Of a stretch of DNA of 47,843 nt, positions 18,032 to 26,514 are shown in pieces. The notes beneath the pieces are model-generated. The model was given only the letters and a program-made list of their open reading frames with translations. It did not search any database and was not told where the DNA came from. Within the stretch, counting starts at the first letter, position 1; every line of letters starts with the position of its first letter. Source of the stretch: Actinophytocola xanthii (GTDB lineage: Bacteria > Actinomycetota > Actinomycetes > Mycobacteriales > Pseudonocardiaceae). Position numbers and translations under genes: made by a program. The stretch lies in the NCBI RefSeq assembly GCF_001921205.1, contig NZ_MSIE01000073.1, forward strand, positions 1 through 47,843, written 5' to 3'.

Positions 18032-18193
18032 GGGCGCGTCCTCAAAGTCCCGGTCGATGGGCTTCGTGATCCAGGTCGTCGCTGGCAAGGCGGAGGGCAG
18101 GCCTCGTACCGGGTCGTACTCGGCCTGTCCGACAACGCCGCCAGCGGCGGGCTGGGCGCGAAGACCGCGACCGAGGGCTGTGAGGACGCTCCC
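18032..18193. mobile_element. MITE-like element, copy A (162 bp)
   Basis: 162-bp repeat, about 94% identical (nine substitutions, no indels) to copy B at 25086-25247. Ends are imperfect inverted repeats beginning GGGCGCGTCCTCA and ending TGAGGACGCTCCC. It is flanked by TA (18030-18031 and 18194-18195), so the reconstructed target is CTAG. It encodes no transposase. It lies between the convergent VOC and pspM genes, and its terminal base completes the TAG stop of pspM. Confidence 0.8.
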
Positions 18194-19032
18194 TAGGAAG
18201 CCGACTCGGACAGCTCGCGGAGGGCGGCGGCCAGACCGGCCAGGTGGTCGGTCGCCTCGGTGAGCTCCTGTTTGGGGCCGGGCGCCGAGGTGGCGGCGAC
18301 AACGCGGCCGGCAGCGGCCACCAGGCTGCGGTAGCCGTCCAGGCCCTCGTCCAGCTGTTCGCGCAGCCGCGTGACGCCCTCGACCAGGGGGCCGCGCTCC
18401 AGGGGCGGGGCGTGGTCCCTGGCCACCTCCACCGCGGCCAGCTGGGCGGCCACCGCCCGCAGGGCGTTGGCCGCCTCCGTGCCCGTGGCCCTGGCCTGTG
18501 CCACCGACTCGGCGGGCACCGCGGCGTTGGCGCCGGTCAGCTGGGCGAGGACCTGGGCCAGCGCCGTCTCCGCCTCGGCCAGGCGCTGCATGGGCTCGCG
18601 GGCCGCCGAGCCCTTGGGGGGCAGCGCGGTGGGCGCGGGCCGGACCGCGGCCGGAGCGTGTTGCTCGTCGAACTCCCGCTGCGCCCGCTTGAGCAGCGTC
18701 ATCTTCCGCGCAGCGCGGATGGCGAGCGTGCCGGTCACCAGGCTGACGGCGATACCACCCGCCGCGGTCAGCGGATCGTCGTCGGTACCGATCGCGCCGG
18801 TGAGCGCCCCGACGACGAACACCATGCAGATCGCCGTGATCAGCGCCCAGGCCGTCGCCCAGCGCGACGCCCACATCCGGCGCCGTTCGAGCTTGCGGCG
18901 CTGGCGCTCGATCCGCACCGCCTCGTCGCCTCGGCGGGCGAGCGCGTCCTGCACCTGCTGGACGACCTGCCCGTTGACGTACCGGCTGGCCAGCCGGGTC
19001 AGCTGGTTGATGTCCCGACCGCTTAGTGCCAT
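18193..19032 (-). CDS. pspM: Phage shock envelope stress protein PspM
   Basis: 279 residues from ATG 19032, preceded by GGGGAGG. Layout: N-terminal charged helical region, two close membrane helices (about 53-110: ALITAICMVFVVGALTGAIG and the following IAVSLVTGTLAI), then a long helical C-terminal part. It lies directly behind pspA in a clgR unit, as for the actinobacterial PspM membrane partner of PspA (Rv2743c type). It probably recruits PspA to the membrane under envelope stress. Its TAG stop is formed with the first base of the adjacent MITE. Confidence 0.78.
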   Translation of the reverse strand: MALSGRDINQLTRLASRYVNGQVVQQVQDALARRGDEAVRIERQRRKLERRRMWASRWATAWALITAICMVFVVGALTGAIGTDDDPLTAAGGIAVSLVTGTLAIRAARKMTLLKRAQREFDEQHAPAAVRPAPTALPPKGSAAREPMQRLAEAETALAQVLAQLTGANAAVPAESVAQARATGTEAANALRAVAAQLAAVEVARDHAPPLERGPLVEGVTRLREQLDEGLDGYRSLVAAAGRVVAATSAPGPKQELTEATDHLAGLAAALRELSESAS

Positions 19033-19062
19033 GGTGCCGGTACCTCCCCGGGGTAGCTGGGG

Positions 19063-19914
19063 TCAGGAGCTCTGCGGGTTCGCCTTCTGCTCCTGCGCGA
19101 CCCGCTGCGCGATCTCCGCCTGGATGTTCTGCGTCGCCGCGCTCGTCGAGGCCGAGGCGCCGGTGCCGCTGGTCACCTGGGGGGTGACCGAGCCACCGGA
19201 CATCGACGCGCGGATCTGCTCCAGGCGCGACTGGCCGGCCATCTCGGTGGTGGACGCCTGGACCTCCATCATGCGGCCCTGCACCGAGTTCGAGGCGAGC
19301 TCGGCGGACCCGAGGGCGGTGGTGTACCGCTTCTCGATCTTGTCGCGGACCTCCTCGAGCGACGGCGTGTTGCCGGGCGCGGCCAGCTCGCTCATCTGGT
19401 TGAGCGACTTGGACACCTGCTCCTGCATCTTCGCCTGCTCGAGCTGGCTGAGCAGCTTCGTGCGCTCGGCCAGCTTGTTCTGCAGCATCATCGCGTTGCG
19501 CTCGACCGCGGTCTTGGCCTGCGTCGCGGCCTGCAGCGCCTGGTCGTGCAGGGTCTTCAGGTCCTCGATGTCCTGCTCGGCCGTGACCAGCTGCGTCGCG
19601 AACGACTGCGCGGCGTTCTCGAACTGGGTGGCCTTGGCCTCATCGCCCTTGGACCGGGCCTCGTCGGCCAGCACGAGCGCCTGGCGCGCGGACGCCTGCA
19701 GCTTCTCGACGTTGCCGAGCTGACGGTTGAGCTTCATCTCCAGCTGGCGCTGGTTGCCGATCACGGCGGCCGCCTGCTGCGAGAGCGCCTGGTGCTGCCG
19801 CTGGGCCTCCTCGATGGCCTGCTGGATCTGCACCTTGGGGTCGGCGTGCTCGTCGATCTTCGACGAGAAGGCCGCCATCAGGTACTTCCAAGCCTTCACG
19901 AACGGGTTGGCCAT
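19063..19914 (-). CDS. pspA: PspA/IM30 family membrane stress protein
   Basis: 283 residues, almost entirely helical. It begins [27 protein letters not shown], the amphipathic membrane-binding helix of PspA, and continues with [21 protein letters not shown] and further coiled coil to about residue 225. A Ser/Thr/Ala-rich linker precedes a short C-terminal helix. The family assembles on the inner leaflet to stabilise damaged membranes. It is 30 bp upstream of pspM, and a 99-bp gap separates it from the gene before it, so it may have an extra promoter. Confidence 0.92.
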   Translation of the reverse strand: MANPFVKAWKYLMAAFSSKIDEHADPKVQIQQAIEEAQRQHQALSQQAAAVIGNQRQLEMKLNRQLGNVEKLQASARQALVLADEARSKGDEAKATQFENAAQSFATQLVTAEQDIEDLKTLHDQALQAATQAKTAVERNAMMLQNKLAERTKLLSQLEQAKMQEQVSKSLNQMSELAAPGNTPSLEEVRDKIEKRYTTALGSAELASNSVQGRMMEVQASTTEMAGQSRLEQIRASMSGGSVTPQVTSGTGASASTSAATQNIQAEIAQRVAQEQKANPQSS

Positions 19915-20013
19915 CTCCTCCGCCTGCCTTCTCCGTGCTGGTCGCTTACGGGTTCCATCGTGTCAGGTGGAACGCGGTCCTCACCACTGAACCCGGCACA
20001 AATCAGGAACTCA

Positions 20014-20679
20014 TCAGGGATAGCCCTGAGTGCCCGGACCCACCTCAGGGTGGGCCACGTCACGCACCTCGACCAGCCCCTCTCTGAGGGCATCGAGCCT
20101 ACCGGTGAGCCGGGCCGTGGCGTTGTCGCCGGGCTCGCCACCGGCGGCGACGGGGTGCGCGAGCTCCCCGACCACCTCGGCGAGCTCGTCGCGGGCGCGT
20201 TCGAGCTCGCCCACCGTGTCCCGCATCGTCGCGAGCAGCGCCTCCCGCGCCGCACGGTGCCGGCGCGCGACCTCCAGCCGTGCCGCGACCGCGTCCCGGG
20301 TCCCGGACGGGGCATCGGCCCCGAGCTCAGGCAGCCGCCGCTCGAGTGCCGGTACGGGGATCGCGGCGAGGGCGTGGTCCAGCTCGGCCACCCGGCTCGC
20401 GGTGATCCGCAGCTCGGCGACGACCCGCGCGGCGTCCTCGGAGATCCCGACCACGGCGCCGTCGGGGTCGGCGTGGTCGGCGAGCAGCGCAGCCAGCTCG
20501 CGCAGGACCCGCTCGCCGCGTTCGGTCCACACCTGGGCCGGGCTGCCGACGGCCGGATGCCGGGCCCCGGGCGGCACGTCGGCCACGAGCTGCCGCCGAG
20601 TGCTCCTGATCATCAGGGGCACGCTCGCCAGGGCCAGCACGCCGATCACGACGAGCAGGACGACCAGGGCGGTGAGCAC
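20014..20679 (-). CDS. Hypothetical membrane protein of the clgR-psp operon
   Basis: 221 residues from GTG 20679: an N-terminal membrane helix (LTALVVLLVVIGVLALASVPL) and a long, charged, mostly helical cytoplasmic or periplasmic part with coiled-coil tendency. No enzyme motif is seen. It begins 15 bp after the clgR stop and precedes pspA, the position of the third, poorly conserved gene in actinobacterial psp units. A possible role in sensing envelope stress is inferred from position only. Confidence 0.65.
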   Translation of the reverse strand: MLTALVVLLVVIGVLALASVPLMIRSTRRQLVADVPPGARHPAVGSPAQVWTERGERVLRELAALLADHADPDGAVVGISEDAARVVAELRITASRVAELDHALAAIPVPALERRLPELGADAPSGTRDAVAARLEVARRHRAAREALLATMRDTVGELERARDELAEVVGELAHPVAAGGEPGDNATARLTGRLDALREGLVEVRDVAHPEVGPGTQGYP

Positions 20680-20694
20680 ACCGCAGAGTATCCG

Positions 20695-21153
20695 TCAGGC
20701 AGCGAAGACGGCGCCCACCCGGCCGCCGAGGGAGCCCTCCATGCGGTGGCTGAGCACGGGCTGGATCCGCAGGTCGGCCAGGTTCTCGCCGACCACGGCG
20801 GGCACCAGCCGACCACCCTCGACACCCTCGACCGAGGCACGGGAAGCCGGGTCGCGGTCCAGGGCCTCGCCACGCTCGGACGTGTCCGAGGGCTTCGGCA
20901 CGGCCTCGGCCATCGAGTCCACGGCACCCATGTCGCTGGCGACGTGGTGCAGCAGCTGGGACAACGGCAGCTCCAGGGCGTCGCAGATTGCCGCCAGCAG
21001 CTCGCTCGACGCCTCCTTGCGGCCGCGTTCGACCTCGGAGAGGTAGCCCAGGCTCACCCGCGCGGCCCGGGAGACCTCGCGCAGCGTGCGGCGCTGGTTG
21101 GTGCGGGCATGCCGGAGCCGATCACCGATCGCCTCGCGCAAGAGCACGGTCAT
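20695..21153 (-). CDS. clgR: ClgR transcriptional activator (XRE/Cro-type HTH)
   Basis: 152 residues with GGAGGGAGG upstream of ATG 21153. The HTH is [42 protein letters not shown] in order (about 12-55), the ClgR signature. ClgR activates clp protease, psp and repair genes in actinobacteria. The protein ends in VFAA. The C-terminal Ala-Ala is known in Streptomyces ClgR as the tag for ClpP-dependent turnover, so feedback by proteolysis is likely. A match to the ClgR box lies upstream. Confidence 0.9.
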   Translation of the reverse strand: MTVLLREAIGDRLRHARTNQRRTLREVSRAARVSLGYLSEVERGRKEASSELLAAICDALELPLSQLLHHVASDMGAVDSMAEAVPKPSDTSERGEALDRDPASRASVEGVEGGRLVPAVVGENLADLRIQPVLSHRMEGSLGGRVGAVFAA

Positions 21154-21260
21154 CGCGCGCGCCTCCCTCCAAAGATCGCTCTACCCGGCCAGTGGCGGTC
21201 GAGCACGGTGACAACGTTACCGAGACCGCTCGATCATCGGCAGCAACATCGCGAGTCGTC

Positions 21261-21274
21261 CGCCACAAGCGAAC
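21261..21274 (-). promoter_or_regulatory. Candidate ClgR-binding site upstream of clgR
   Basis: On the minus strand the sequence reads GTTCGC-TTGTG-GCG, matching the published GTTCGC-N5-GCG ClgR box. It is 107 bp upstream of the clgR start and downstream of the cinA/pncC stop, consistent with autoregulation. Confidence 0.55.
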
Positions 21275-21304
21275 GAGTGAACCGGTCCCGGTGTTCCCGC
21301 GACC

Positions 21305-21853
21305 CTACTGCGCCGAGCTGACGACCGCCTCGCCTCGAGCCGTCGGTGGCTCGTCCAGACACGCTCTGAGCAGGCCCAACACCGCACCGACAGCGGCCGA
21401 GCGGACCTGGTGGCGGTTGCCGTCGACGCCGATCGTGCGCACGGTCGTCCCGTCGGGACCCGACACGCCCAGATGCACCACCCCCGGCTCCACGCCGTCC
21501 TGGGGGTCCGGTCCGGCCACGCCGGTGAGCCCGAGGCCCCAGCTCGCCCCGCAGGTGCGCCGCGCCCCCTCGGCCAACTGCTCGGCGACCACCGGGTGGA
21601 CCGGGCCGTGGTCGGCGAGGTCGGCGGCCGACACGCCGGCCAGGTCGGTCTTGAGCGGGGTGGCGTAGACGACCAGGCCGCCGCGCACCACGGCGCTGGA
21701 GCCGGGCACGCTGGTCAGCACCGCCGCGACCAACCCGCCGGTGAGCGACTCCGCGGTCGCCACGGTCTCCCCGCGCTCGCGCAGGGCCTCGACCAGCGCG
21801 GTCAGGTCCGCCGCGAGGAGGCCGAGCGCGTCGGCGAGCGGGTTCCTAGCCAC
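21305..21853 (-). CDS. CinA C-terminal domain protein (nicotinamide-nucleotide amidase type)
   Basis: 182 residues from GTG 21853, which overlaps the pgsA stop by 8 bp; an in-frame GTG at 21871 is the alternative. Motifs are TVATAESLTGGLVAAVLTSVPGSS in order, VVYATPLKTDL, and GLGLTGVAGPDPQDGVEPG. It contains only the C-terminal amidase half of CinA, like PncC, which deamidates NMN to nicotinate mononucleotide. The MoCF-like N-terminal half is absent, which is common in this family. It lies in the rimO-pgsA-cinA-clgR order. Confidence 0.88.
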   Translation of the reverse strand: MARNPLADALGLLAADLTALVEALRERGETVATAESLTGGLVAAVLTSVPGSSAVVRGGLVVYATPLKTDLAGVSAADLADHGPVHPVVAEQLAEGARRTCGASWGLGLTGVAGPDPQDGVEPGVVHLGVSGPDGTTVRTIGVDGNRHQVRSAAVGAVLGLLRACLDEPPTARGEAVVSSAQ

Positions 21854-22463
21854 GGGTGCGCGAGGAGGCACGCAGGCGCACGGCCCGGAGGACGTAGTCG
21901 ATCCCCGTGCCGACGGTGAGGACCAGCGCGACGCCCATGGCGAACCAGTTCACCGGGCCGAACCCGGCCGGCAGCGGCAGCAGGAACAGCCCGATCGCGA
22001 AGATCTGCGCGATCGTCTTGAGCTTGCCGCCGTAGCTGGCGGCGATCACGCCGTAGCGGATCACCCAGAACCGCAGCACGGTGATCGCGACCTCGCGGCC
22101 GGCGATGGTGAGCGTGACCCACCACGGCAGCTCGCCGAGGATGCTCAGGCCGACCAGCGCGGAGCCGGTCAGCGCCTTGTCCGCGATCGGGTCGATGACC
22201 TTGCCGAAGTCGGTGACCAGGCCGAGCCGCCGGGCGAGCGTCCCGTCGATGTGGTCGGTGACCGAGGCGACCGCGAACACGACCGCGGCGGCGAGCCGCC
22301 ACCCGGTCGAGCCCGGAGCGGCGAACAGGGTGAGCAGGAAGACCGGCACCAGCGCGAGCCGGAGCACGGTCAGCACGTTGGCTACGTTGAACAGCGGCAC
22401 CGGCACGGCCGGCACGGCGACGACGGGCTCCGGCGGCCCACCGCCGGCCGGCGCCGCACTCAT
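21846..22463 (-). CDS. pgsA: CDP-diacylglycerol-glycerol-3-phosphate 3-phosphatidyltransferase
   Basis: 205 residues with several membrane helices. The CDP-alcohol phosphatidyltransferase motif [23 protein letters not shown] shows all the Asp, Gly, Ala and Arg positions. A Pro/Val-rich N-terminus precedes [14 protein letters not shown], typical of PgsA. It makes phosphatidylglycerol phosphate, or possibly phosphatidylinositol phosphate as in related actinobacterial paralogues. The ATG overlaps the rimO stop as ATGA. Confidence 0.9.
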   Translation of the reverse strand: MSAAPAGGGPPEPVVAVPAVPVPLFNVANVLTVLRLALVPVFLLTLFAAPGSTGWRLAAAVVFAVASVTDHIDGTLARRLGLVTDFGKVIDPIADKALTGSALVGLSILGELPWWVTLTIAGREVAITVLRFWVIRYGVIAASYGGKLKTIAQIFAIGLFLLPLPAGFGPVNWFAMGVALVLTVGTGIDYVLRAVRLRASSRTRG

Positions 22464-23893
22464 GGCCGGGCCCCGACGACCTCGGCCGGCGCGACGACCA
22501 GGTCGACGCCCTCGGAACCAACCACCTTGCCCCGCACCAGGTCGCCCACCACCAGCTCCGCCACCTCACCGGTGAGCAGGCATTCGCCGTCCACCTCGGG
22601 TCCCTGGTGCGCGGCGCGTCCCGCACACCCCTCCTCGTCCACCCGCTCGACGAGCACGAGCACCTCCTCGCCGACCCGGTCCTCCGCGCGCTGCGCGGTG
22701 AGCTGCTCGACCAGGCCCGACACCCGCGCCACCCGCTCGTCGACCACCGCGGGGTCGAGTTTGCCGCCGAGCCGCTCGGCCTCGGTGCCGTCCTCGTCGG
22801 AGTAGCCGAACACGCCGACGACGTCCAGCCGCGCCTCGGTGAGGAAGTGCTCGAGCTCGGCGAGCTCCTCCTCGGTCTCGCCGGGGAAGCCGACGATCAC
22901 GTTGCTGCGGATGCCGGCGTCCGGCGCGAGCTCGCGGATCTGCTCGACCAGCGCGAGGAACGAGTCGGTGCCGCCGAAGCGGCGCATCCGGCGCAGCACG
23001 GTCGGGCTGGCGTGTTGAAAGGACATGTCGAAGTAGTTGGCGACGCCGGGGGTGTCGGCGATCGCGCGCAGCAGCCCGGGACGGGTCTCGGCGGGCTGGA
23101 GGTAGGACACCCGCACGCGGGCCACGCCGTCGATCGCGGCGAGCTCGGGCAGCAGGCGCTCGAGGGCCTGCTGGCCGCCGTGCTCGCGGCCGAGATCCTT
23201 GCCGTAGGAGGTGGAGTTCTCGCTGACCAGGAACAGCTCGCGCACGCCCTGTCCGGCGAGCCACACGCCCTCGGCGAGGACCTCCCCCGGCGGGCGGGAG
23301 ACGAAGGCGCCGCGGAAGGACGGGATCGCGCAGAACGAGCACCGCCGGTCGCATCCGGAGGCGATCTTGAGCGCGGCCACCGGGGCGTCGTCCAGCCGTC
23401 GCCGGAGCACCCGCGGCCCCCAGCCGTGCCCGGGCACGGCGACCTCGGCCGCCGAGCGGGTGACCGGGCTGATCGGCAGCAGCCGGCGGCGGTCGGTCGG
23501 CTGGTGGGAGGGGACCGCGCGCCCCGCCACCACCTCGTCGAGCCGCTCGCCGAGGTTGGGGTAATGGTCGAAGCCCAGCACGGCGGCCGCCTCGGGCAGG
23601 CTCTCGGCCAGCTCGGCGCCGTAGCGCTGTGCCATGCAGCCGACGGCGACGACCTTCGCGCCCGTCGTCTCGCCCACCTCGGCCGCCTCCAGCAGGGTGT
23701 CCACCGAGTCCTTCTTGGCCGACTCCACGAAGCCGCAGGTGTTCACGACGATGACGTCGGCACCCCCGGCGTCCTGCGTGAGCTCCCACCCGTCGGCGGC
23801 GAGGCGACCGGCCAGCTCCTCCGAGTCGACCTCGTTGCGGGCACACCCGAGGGTGAGCAGGGCGGCACGACGGGAGGGTGATGGTGTGGACAC
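22460..23893 (-). CDS. rimO: Ribosomal protein S12 methylthiotransferase RimO
   Basis: 477 residues. The N-terminal UPF0004 domain has [19 protein letters not shown] and [17 protein letters not shown] with its conserved cysteines. The radical-SAM cluster is [12 protein letters not shown] (Cx3Cx2C, about residues 180-188), with a C-terminal TRAM-like region. It methylthiolates Asp of ribosomal protein S12. The GTG start lies 7 nt after a TACCCT -10 box. It is the first gene of the rimO-pgsA-cinA run and divergent from argA by 41 bp. Confidence 0.95.
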   Translation of the reverse strand: MSTPSPSRRAALLTLGCARNEVDSEELAGRLAADGWELTQDAGGADVIVVNTCGFVESAKKDSVDTLLEAAEVGETTGAKVVAVGCMAQRYGAELAESLPEAAAVLGFDHYPNLGERLDEVVAGRAVPSHQPTDRRRLLPISPVTRSAAEVAVPGHGWGPRVLRRRLDDAPVAALKIASGCDRRCSFCAIPSFRGAFVSRPPGEVLAEGVWLAGQGVRELFLVSENSTSYGKDLGREHGGQQALERLLPELAAIDGVARVRVSYLQPAETRPGLLRAIADTPGVANYFDMSFQHASPTVLRRMRRFGGTDSFLALVEQIRELAPDAGIRSNVIVGFPGETEEELAELEHFLTEARLDVVGVFGYSDEDGTEAERLGGKLDPAVVDERVARVSGLVEQLTAQRAEDRVGEEVLVLVERVDEEGCAGRAAHQGPEVDGECLLTGEVAELVVGDLVRGKVVGSEGVDLVVAPAEVVGARP

Positions 23894-23900
23894 GGCTCTC

Positions 23901-23927
23901 AGGGTAACCGCCGGCGGCGGCTAGGTT
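23901..23927. promoter_or_regulatory. Divergent leaderless promoters of rimO and argA
   Basis: TACCCT on the minus strand (23901-23906) is 7 nt before the rimO GTG. TAGGTT on the plus strand (23922-23927) is 7 nt before the argA GTG at 23935. Confidence 0.6.
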
Positions 23928-23934
23928 GGCTTCC

Positions 23935-24432
23935 GTGAGCCAAGTAGTGGTCCGCCGGGCGCGGACCGGTGACGTGCGGGGCATCAAGTCGATCATCGAC
24001 ACGTACGTCGGCAAGGTGTTGCTCGCCAAGGAGCTCGTCACGCTCTACGAGGACGTGCAGGAGTTCTGGGTGGCGCAGCGGGGCGAGGATCTGGTCGGCT
24101 GCGGTGCCCTGCACGTGCTGTGGGAGGACCTCGCCGAGATCCGTTCGGTCGCCGTGCTGCCGCACGCGCTCGGCCTCGGCGCCGGCCGGATGCTGGTCGA
24201 GCGGCTGATCTCGGTGGCGCGGGAGCTGGGGCTGTCCCGGGTGTTCGTGCTGACCTTCGAGACCGAGTTCTTCGCCGGGCACGGCTTCGTGGAGATCGAC
24301 GGCACGCCGGTGAGCCCGGAGGTCTACGAGGAGATGCGCCGCTCGCCCGACGAGGGCGTCGCGGAGTTCCTCGACCTGCCCTACGCCAAGCCCAACACCC
24401 TCGGCAACGCCCGCATGCTGTTGGAGCTGTGA
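23935..24432 (+). CDS. argA: Amino-acid N-acetyltransferase (short ArgA type)
   Basis: 165 residues from GTG 23935; an upstream in-frame TTG is inside the -10 box and is rejected. GNAT core: VRRARTGDVRGIKSIIDTYVG, EIRSVAVLPHALGLGAGRMLVERL (acetyl-CoA loop) and FFAGHGFVEID. The length and the position between rimO and ftsK match mycobacterial Rv2747, a glutamine/glutamate N-acetyltransferase that supplies arginine synthesis. The classical kinase-like domain of E. coli ArgA is absent. Confidence 0.88.
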   Translation: MSQVVVRRARTGDVRGIKSIIDTYVGKVLLAKELVTLYEDVQEFWVAQRGEDLVGCGALHVLWEDLAEIRSVAVLPHALGLGAGRMLVERLISVARELGLSRVFVLTFETEFFAGHGFVEIDGTPVSPEVYEEMRRSPDEGVAEFLDLPYAKPNTLGNARMLLEL

Positions 24433-24549
24433 CTTCTTCCCGACACCTGTTGTTAGCCGGTTGGCGGGTACCGCGTTCGTCGTCGTGGCGGCCTAATTGT
24501 TCTGGGTCCACGACCGGTGGACCCGGAGTTCCTCATGAGGGAGACAAGC

Positions 24550-25086
24550 GTGGCCGCGTCAACCCTGCGTCGTGCCGCCCAGGCACTGGTCACCGCCATC
24601 GCGCTCGCCGGCACAGTGCTCGCCGGCACCATGTTCGCCGGGGCCGCGACCGCCCAGGCCGCCCTGGACCCAGCCCAGCTGCGGGCCGAGACCGACAAGT
24701 ACCTGTTCAGCACCTCGCTGAGCGGCTTCCAGACCCTGCGCGCCCAGCAGCCGCACGCCGACCAGCTCAACTGGTCCTCGGACGGCTGCACGAGCGCGCC
24801 GGACAACCCGTTCGGCTTCGACTTCGTCCGGGCGTGCCACCGGCACGACTTCGGCTACCGCAACTACCGGCAGCAGGGTCGGTTCACCGAGGCCAACCGG
24901 CTCACGATCGACAACCGGTTCAAGTCGGACATGTACTCGATCTGCGACGGCAACTGGGCCTGCAACCGGTTCGCCGACGTCTACTACGCGGCCGTCCGCC
25001 AGTTCGGCAACAGCGCGCTGAGCACGGCGGACATCCTCGACCGGGCATCGGTGCGCACGGCGGCGGCGCTGGCCGCCAGCCGCTAG
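24550..25086 (+). CDS. Secreted prokaryotic phospholipase A2
   Basis: 178 residues from GTG 24550 (GGGAG 6 nt upstream); ATG 24535 and GTG 24517 are in frame but leave an odd head before the signal peptide. The signal sequence (AAQALVTAIALAGTVLAGTMF) ends with AQA. The catalytic block is DGCTSAPDNPFGF, FVRACHRHDFGYRNY with the His-Asp pair, and DNRFKSDMYSICD, the actinomycete PLA2 family with calcium-binding and disulfide residues. It releases fatty acids from phospholipids outside the cell. The TAG stop is completed by the first base of MITE copy B. Confidence 0.88.
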   Translation: MAASTLRRAAQALVTAIALAGTVLAGTMFAGAATAQAALDPAQLRAETDKYLFSTSLSGFQTLRAQQPHADQLNWSSDGCTSAPDNPFGFDFVRACHRHDFGYRNYRQQGRFTEANRLTIDNRFKSDMYSICDGNWACNRFADVYYAAVRQFGNSALSTADILDRASVRTAAALAASR

Positions 25087-25247
25087 GGCGCGTCCGCACA
25101 GTCCTGGTCGATGGGCTTCGTGATCCAGGTCGTCGCTGGCAAGGCGGAGGGCAGGCCTCGTACCGGGTCGTACTCGGCCTGTCCGACAACACCGCCAGCG
25201 GCGAGCTGGGCGCGAAGACCGCGATCGAGGGCTGTGCGGACGTGCCC
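25086..25247. mobile_element. MITE-like element, copy B (162 bp)
   Basis: Same length and orientation as copy A. Ends are GGGCGCGTCCGCACAG and CTGTGCGGACGTGCCC, flanked by TA (25084-25085 and 25248-25249); the reconstructed target is CTAA. At terminal position 11 copy A has a T-A pair and copy B a G-C pair, a paired change in both arms. It lies between the convergent phospholipase and lipase genes. Confidence 0.8.
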
Positions 25248-25297
25248 TAAGGCCGACGCGGCGGGGGCACGCCGGCGGCGTGCCCCCGTCGCGCGTC

Positions 25298-26437
25298 TCA
25301 GCAGTCGCCGGCGGTCGCCCGGCCGGCCAGGCGGTCGGCGACCCAGGCCGTCACCGACGGGCTCATCAGGGCGGCCGTGACCGCGTGCGGCCCGGTGTTC
25401 GTGCGCCGGAACGTCACGTTGCCGCCACCGTCACACCAGGCCTCCCGGAGGCCGACGCTGACCGACACGGGAAGGATCTCGTCGCCGTTGGAGTGGTAGA
25501 GCAGCACCGGCGAACGGGGCGTGCTCCCGCCGAGGTTCTGCTCGTCCACCCGGGCCACCCACTCCGGCCGGGCGAGCACGTCCTCGGTGGTGAAGTCGGA
25601 CATCGAGTGCCCGGCGTACTTCGACAGGTCGCTGGTGCAGTCGTCGCGGATGTCGGCGAACGCCACCCGTCCGGCGTCGTTGAGGTACGGGGCGAGCTCG
25701 AGCTCCGGATAGGTGACGTCCATGCCGAAGCCCGCCGCCATGACCAGGCCGACGTTCTCGCCGCCGTCGTTGTGCTCGGCGACCGTGCGCAGGTGTGCCG
25801 GCGGGGCACCGACCGCGTAGCCGACGATGTTCAGCTCCGGCGCGTAGCTCGGCGCGAGCTGGGCGGCCCAGCCGGCGGCGTGGCCGCCCTGCGAGTAGCC
25901 GACGACGGCGACCTCGGTGGTCGGTGAGAGCCCGGTCCCCGGCAGGCGCAGCGCGGCACGCACCACGTCGAGGGTGGCGTTGCCCTCGGCCCGCCCGGCG
26001 ATGTAGGTGTGCTCGCCCGGTGTACCCAGGCCCTCGTAGTCGGTGATCGCGACGGCGAACCCGCGGGTGGCGTACTGGTGGATCAGCAGGCCCTCGGTCT
26101 CGTCGCCCGCCTCGAGGTGGCGGGAGGGCGCGCACTGGTCGCCGAGGCCGTGGGTCCCCGGCGCGAAGCCCACGACCGGGGTGTTCGCGTTCGCGCCCAG
26201 CGGCACCACCACGGTCCCGCTGACCGTGATCGGCGCTCCGGTGGCGGAGGTCGAGCTGTAGGTGATCACCCAGGTGCGGGCGTAGACGAAGCCCGGCGCG
26301 CTGATCTGCCTGGCGGTGACGACGTCACCAGGGGCCGCCGCCGGCTCGACCGACGGTTCGGCGGCGGCCGCCGGTGCGGCGACGGTCAGCGCGACCGTGG
26401 CGGTGGTGACCAGGACCCCGACGAGTACACGACGCAT
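25298..26437 (-). CDS. Secreted lipase (secretory lipase family)
   Basis: 379 residues from ATG 26437. The signal peptide (VLVGVLVTTATVALTVAAPAAAA) is followed by an alpha/beta hydrolase of the LIP family. The nucleophile elbow is VGYSQGGHAA, the acid is in YHSNGDEILPVS and the histidine in TGPHAV; two cysteines flank the cap. The protein ends TAGDC. It probably hydrolyses lipids outside the cell. Together with the phospholipase it forms a small exported lipid-degrading pair, although they are convergent and not an operon. Confidence 0.87.
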   Translation of the reverse strand: MRRVLVGVLVTTATVALTVAAPAAAAEPSVEPAAAPGDVVTARQISAPGFVYARTWVITYSSTSATGAPITVSGTVVVPLGANANTPVVGFAPGTHGLGDQCAPSRHLEAGDETEGLLIHQYATRGFAVAITDYEGLGTPGEHTYIAGRAEGNATLDVVRAALRLPGTGLSPTTEVAVVGYSQGGHAAGWAAQLAPSYAPELNIVGYAVGAPPAHLRTVAEHNDGGENVGLVMAAGFGMDVTYPELELAPYLNDAGRVAFADIRDDCTSDLSKYAGHSMSDFTTEDVLARPEWVARVDEQNLGGSTPRSPVLLYHSNGDEILPVSVSVGLREAWCDGGGNVTFRRTNTGPHAVTAALMSPSVTAWVADRLAGRATAGDC

Positions 26438-26514
26438 AGTGGTGCCCCCTTTGGCACACGGTCGAGTGAGTTCAGAACACCCAACCGTAACGTCGTGGTC
26501 ACAGCCGGTAAAGG

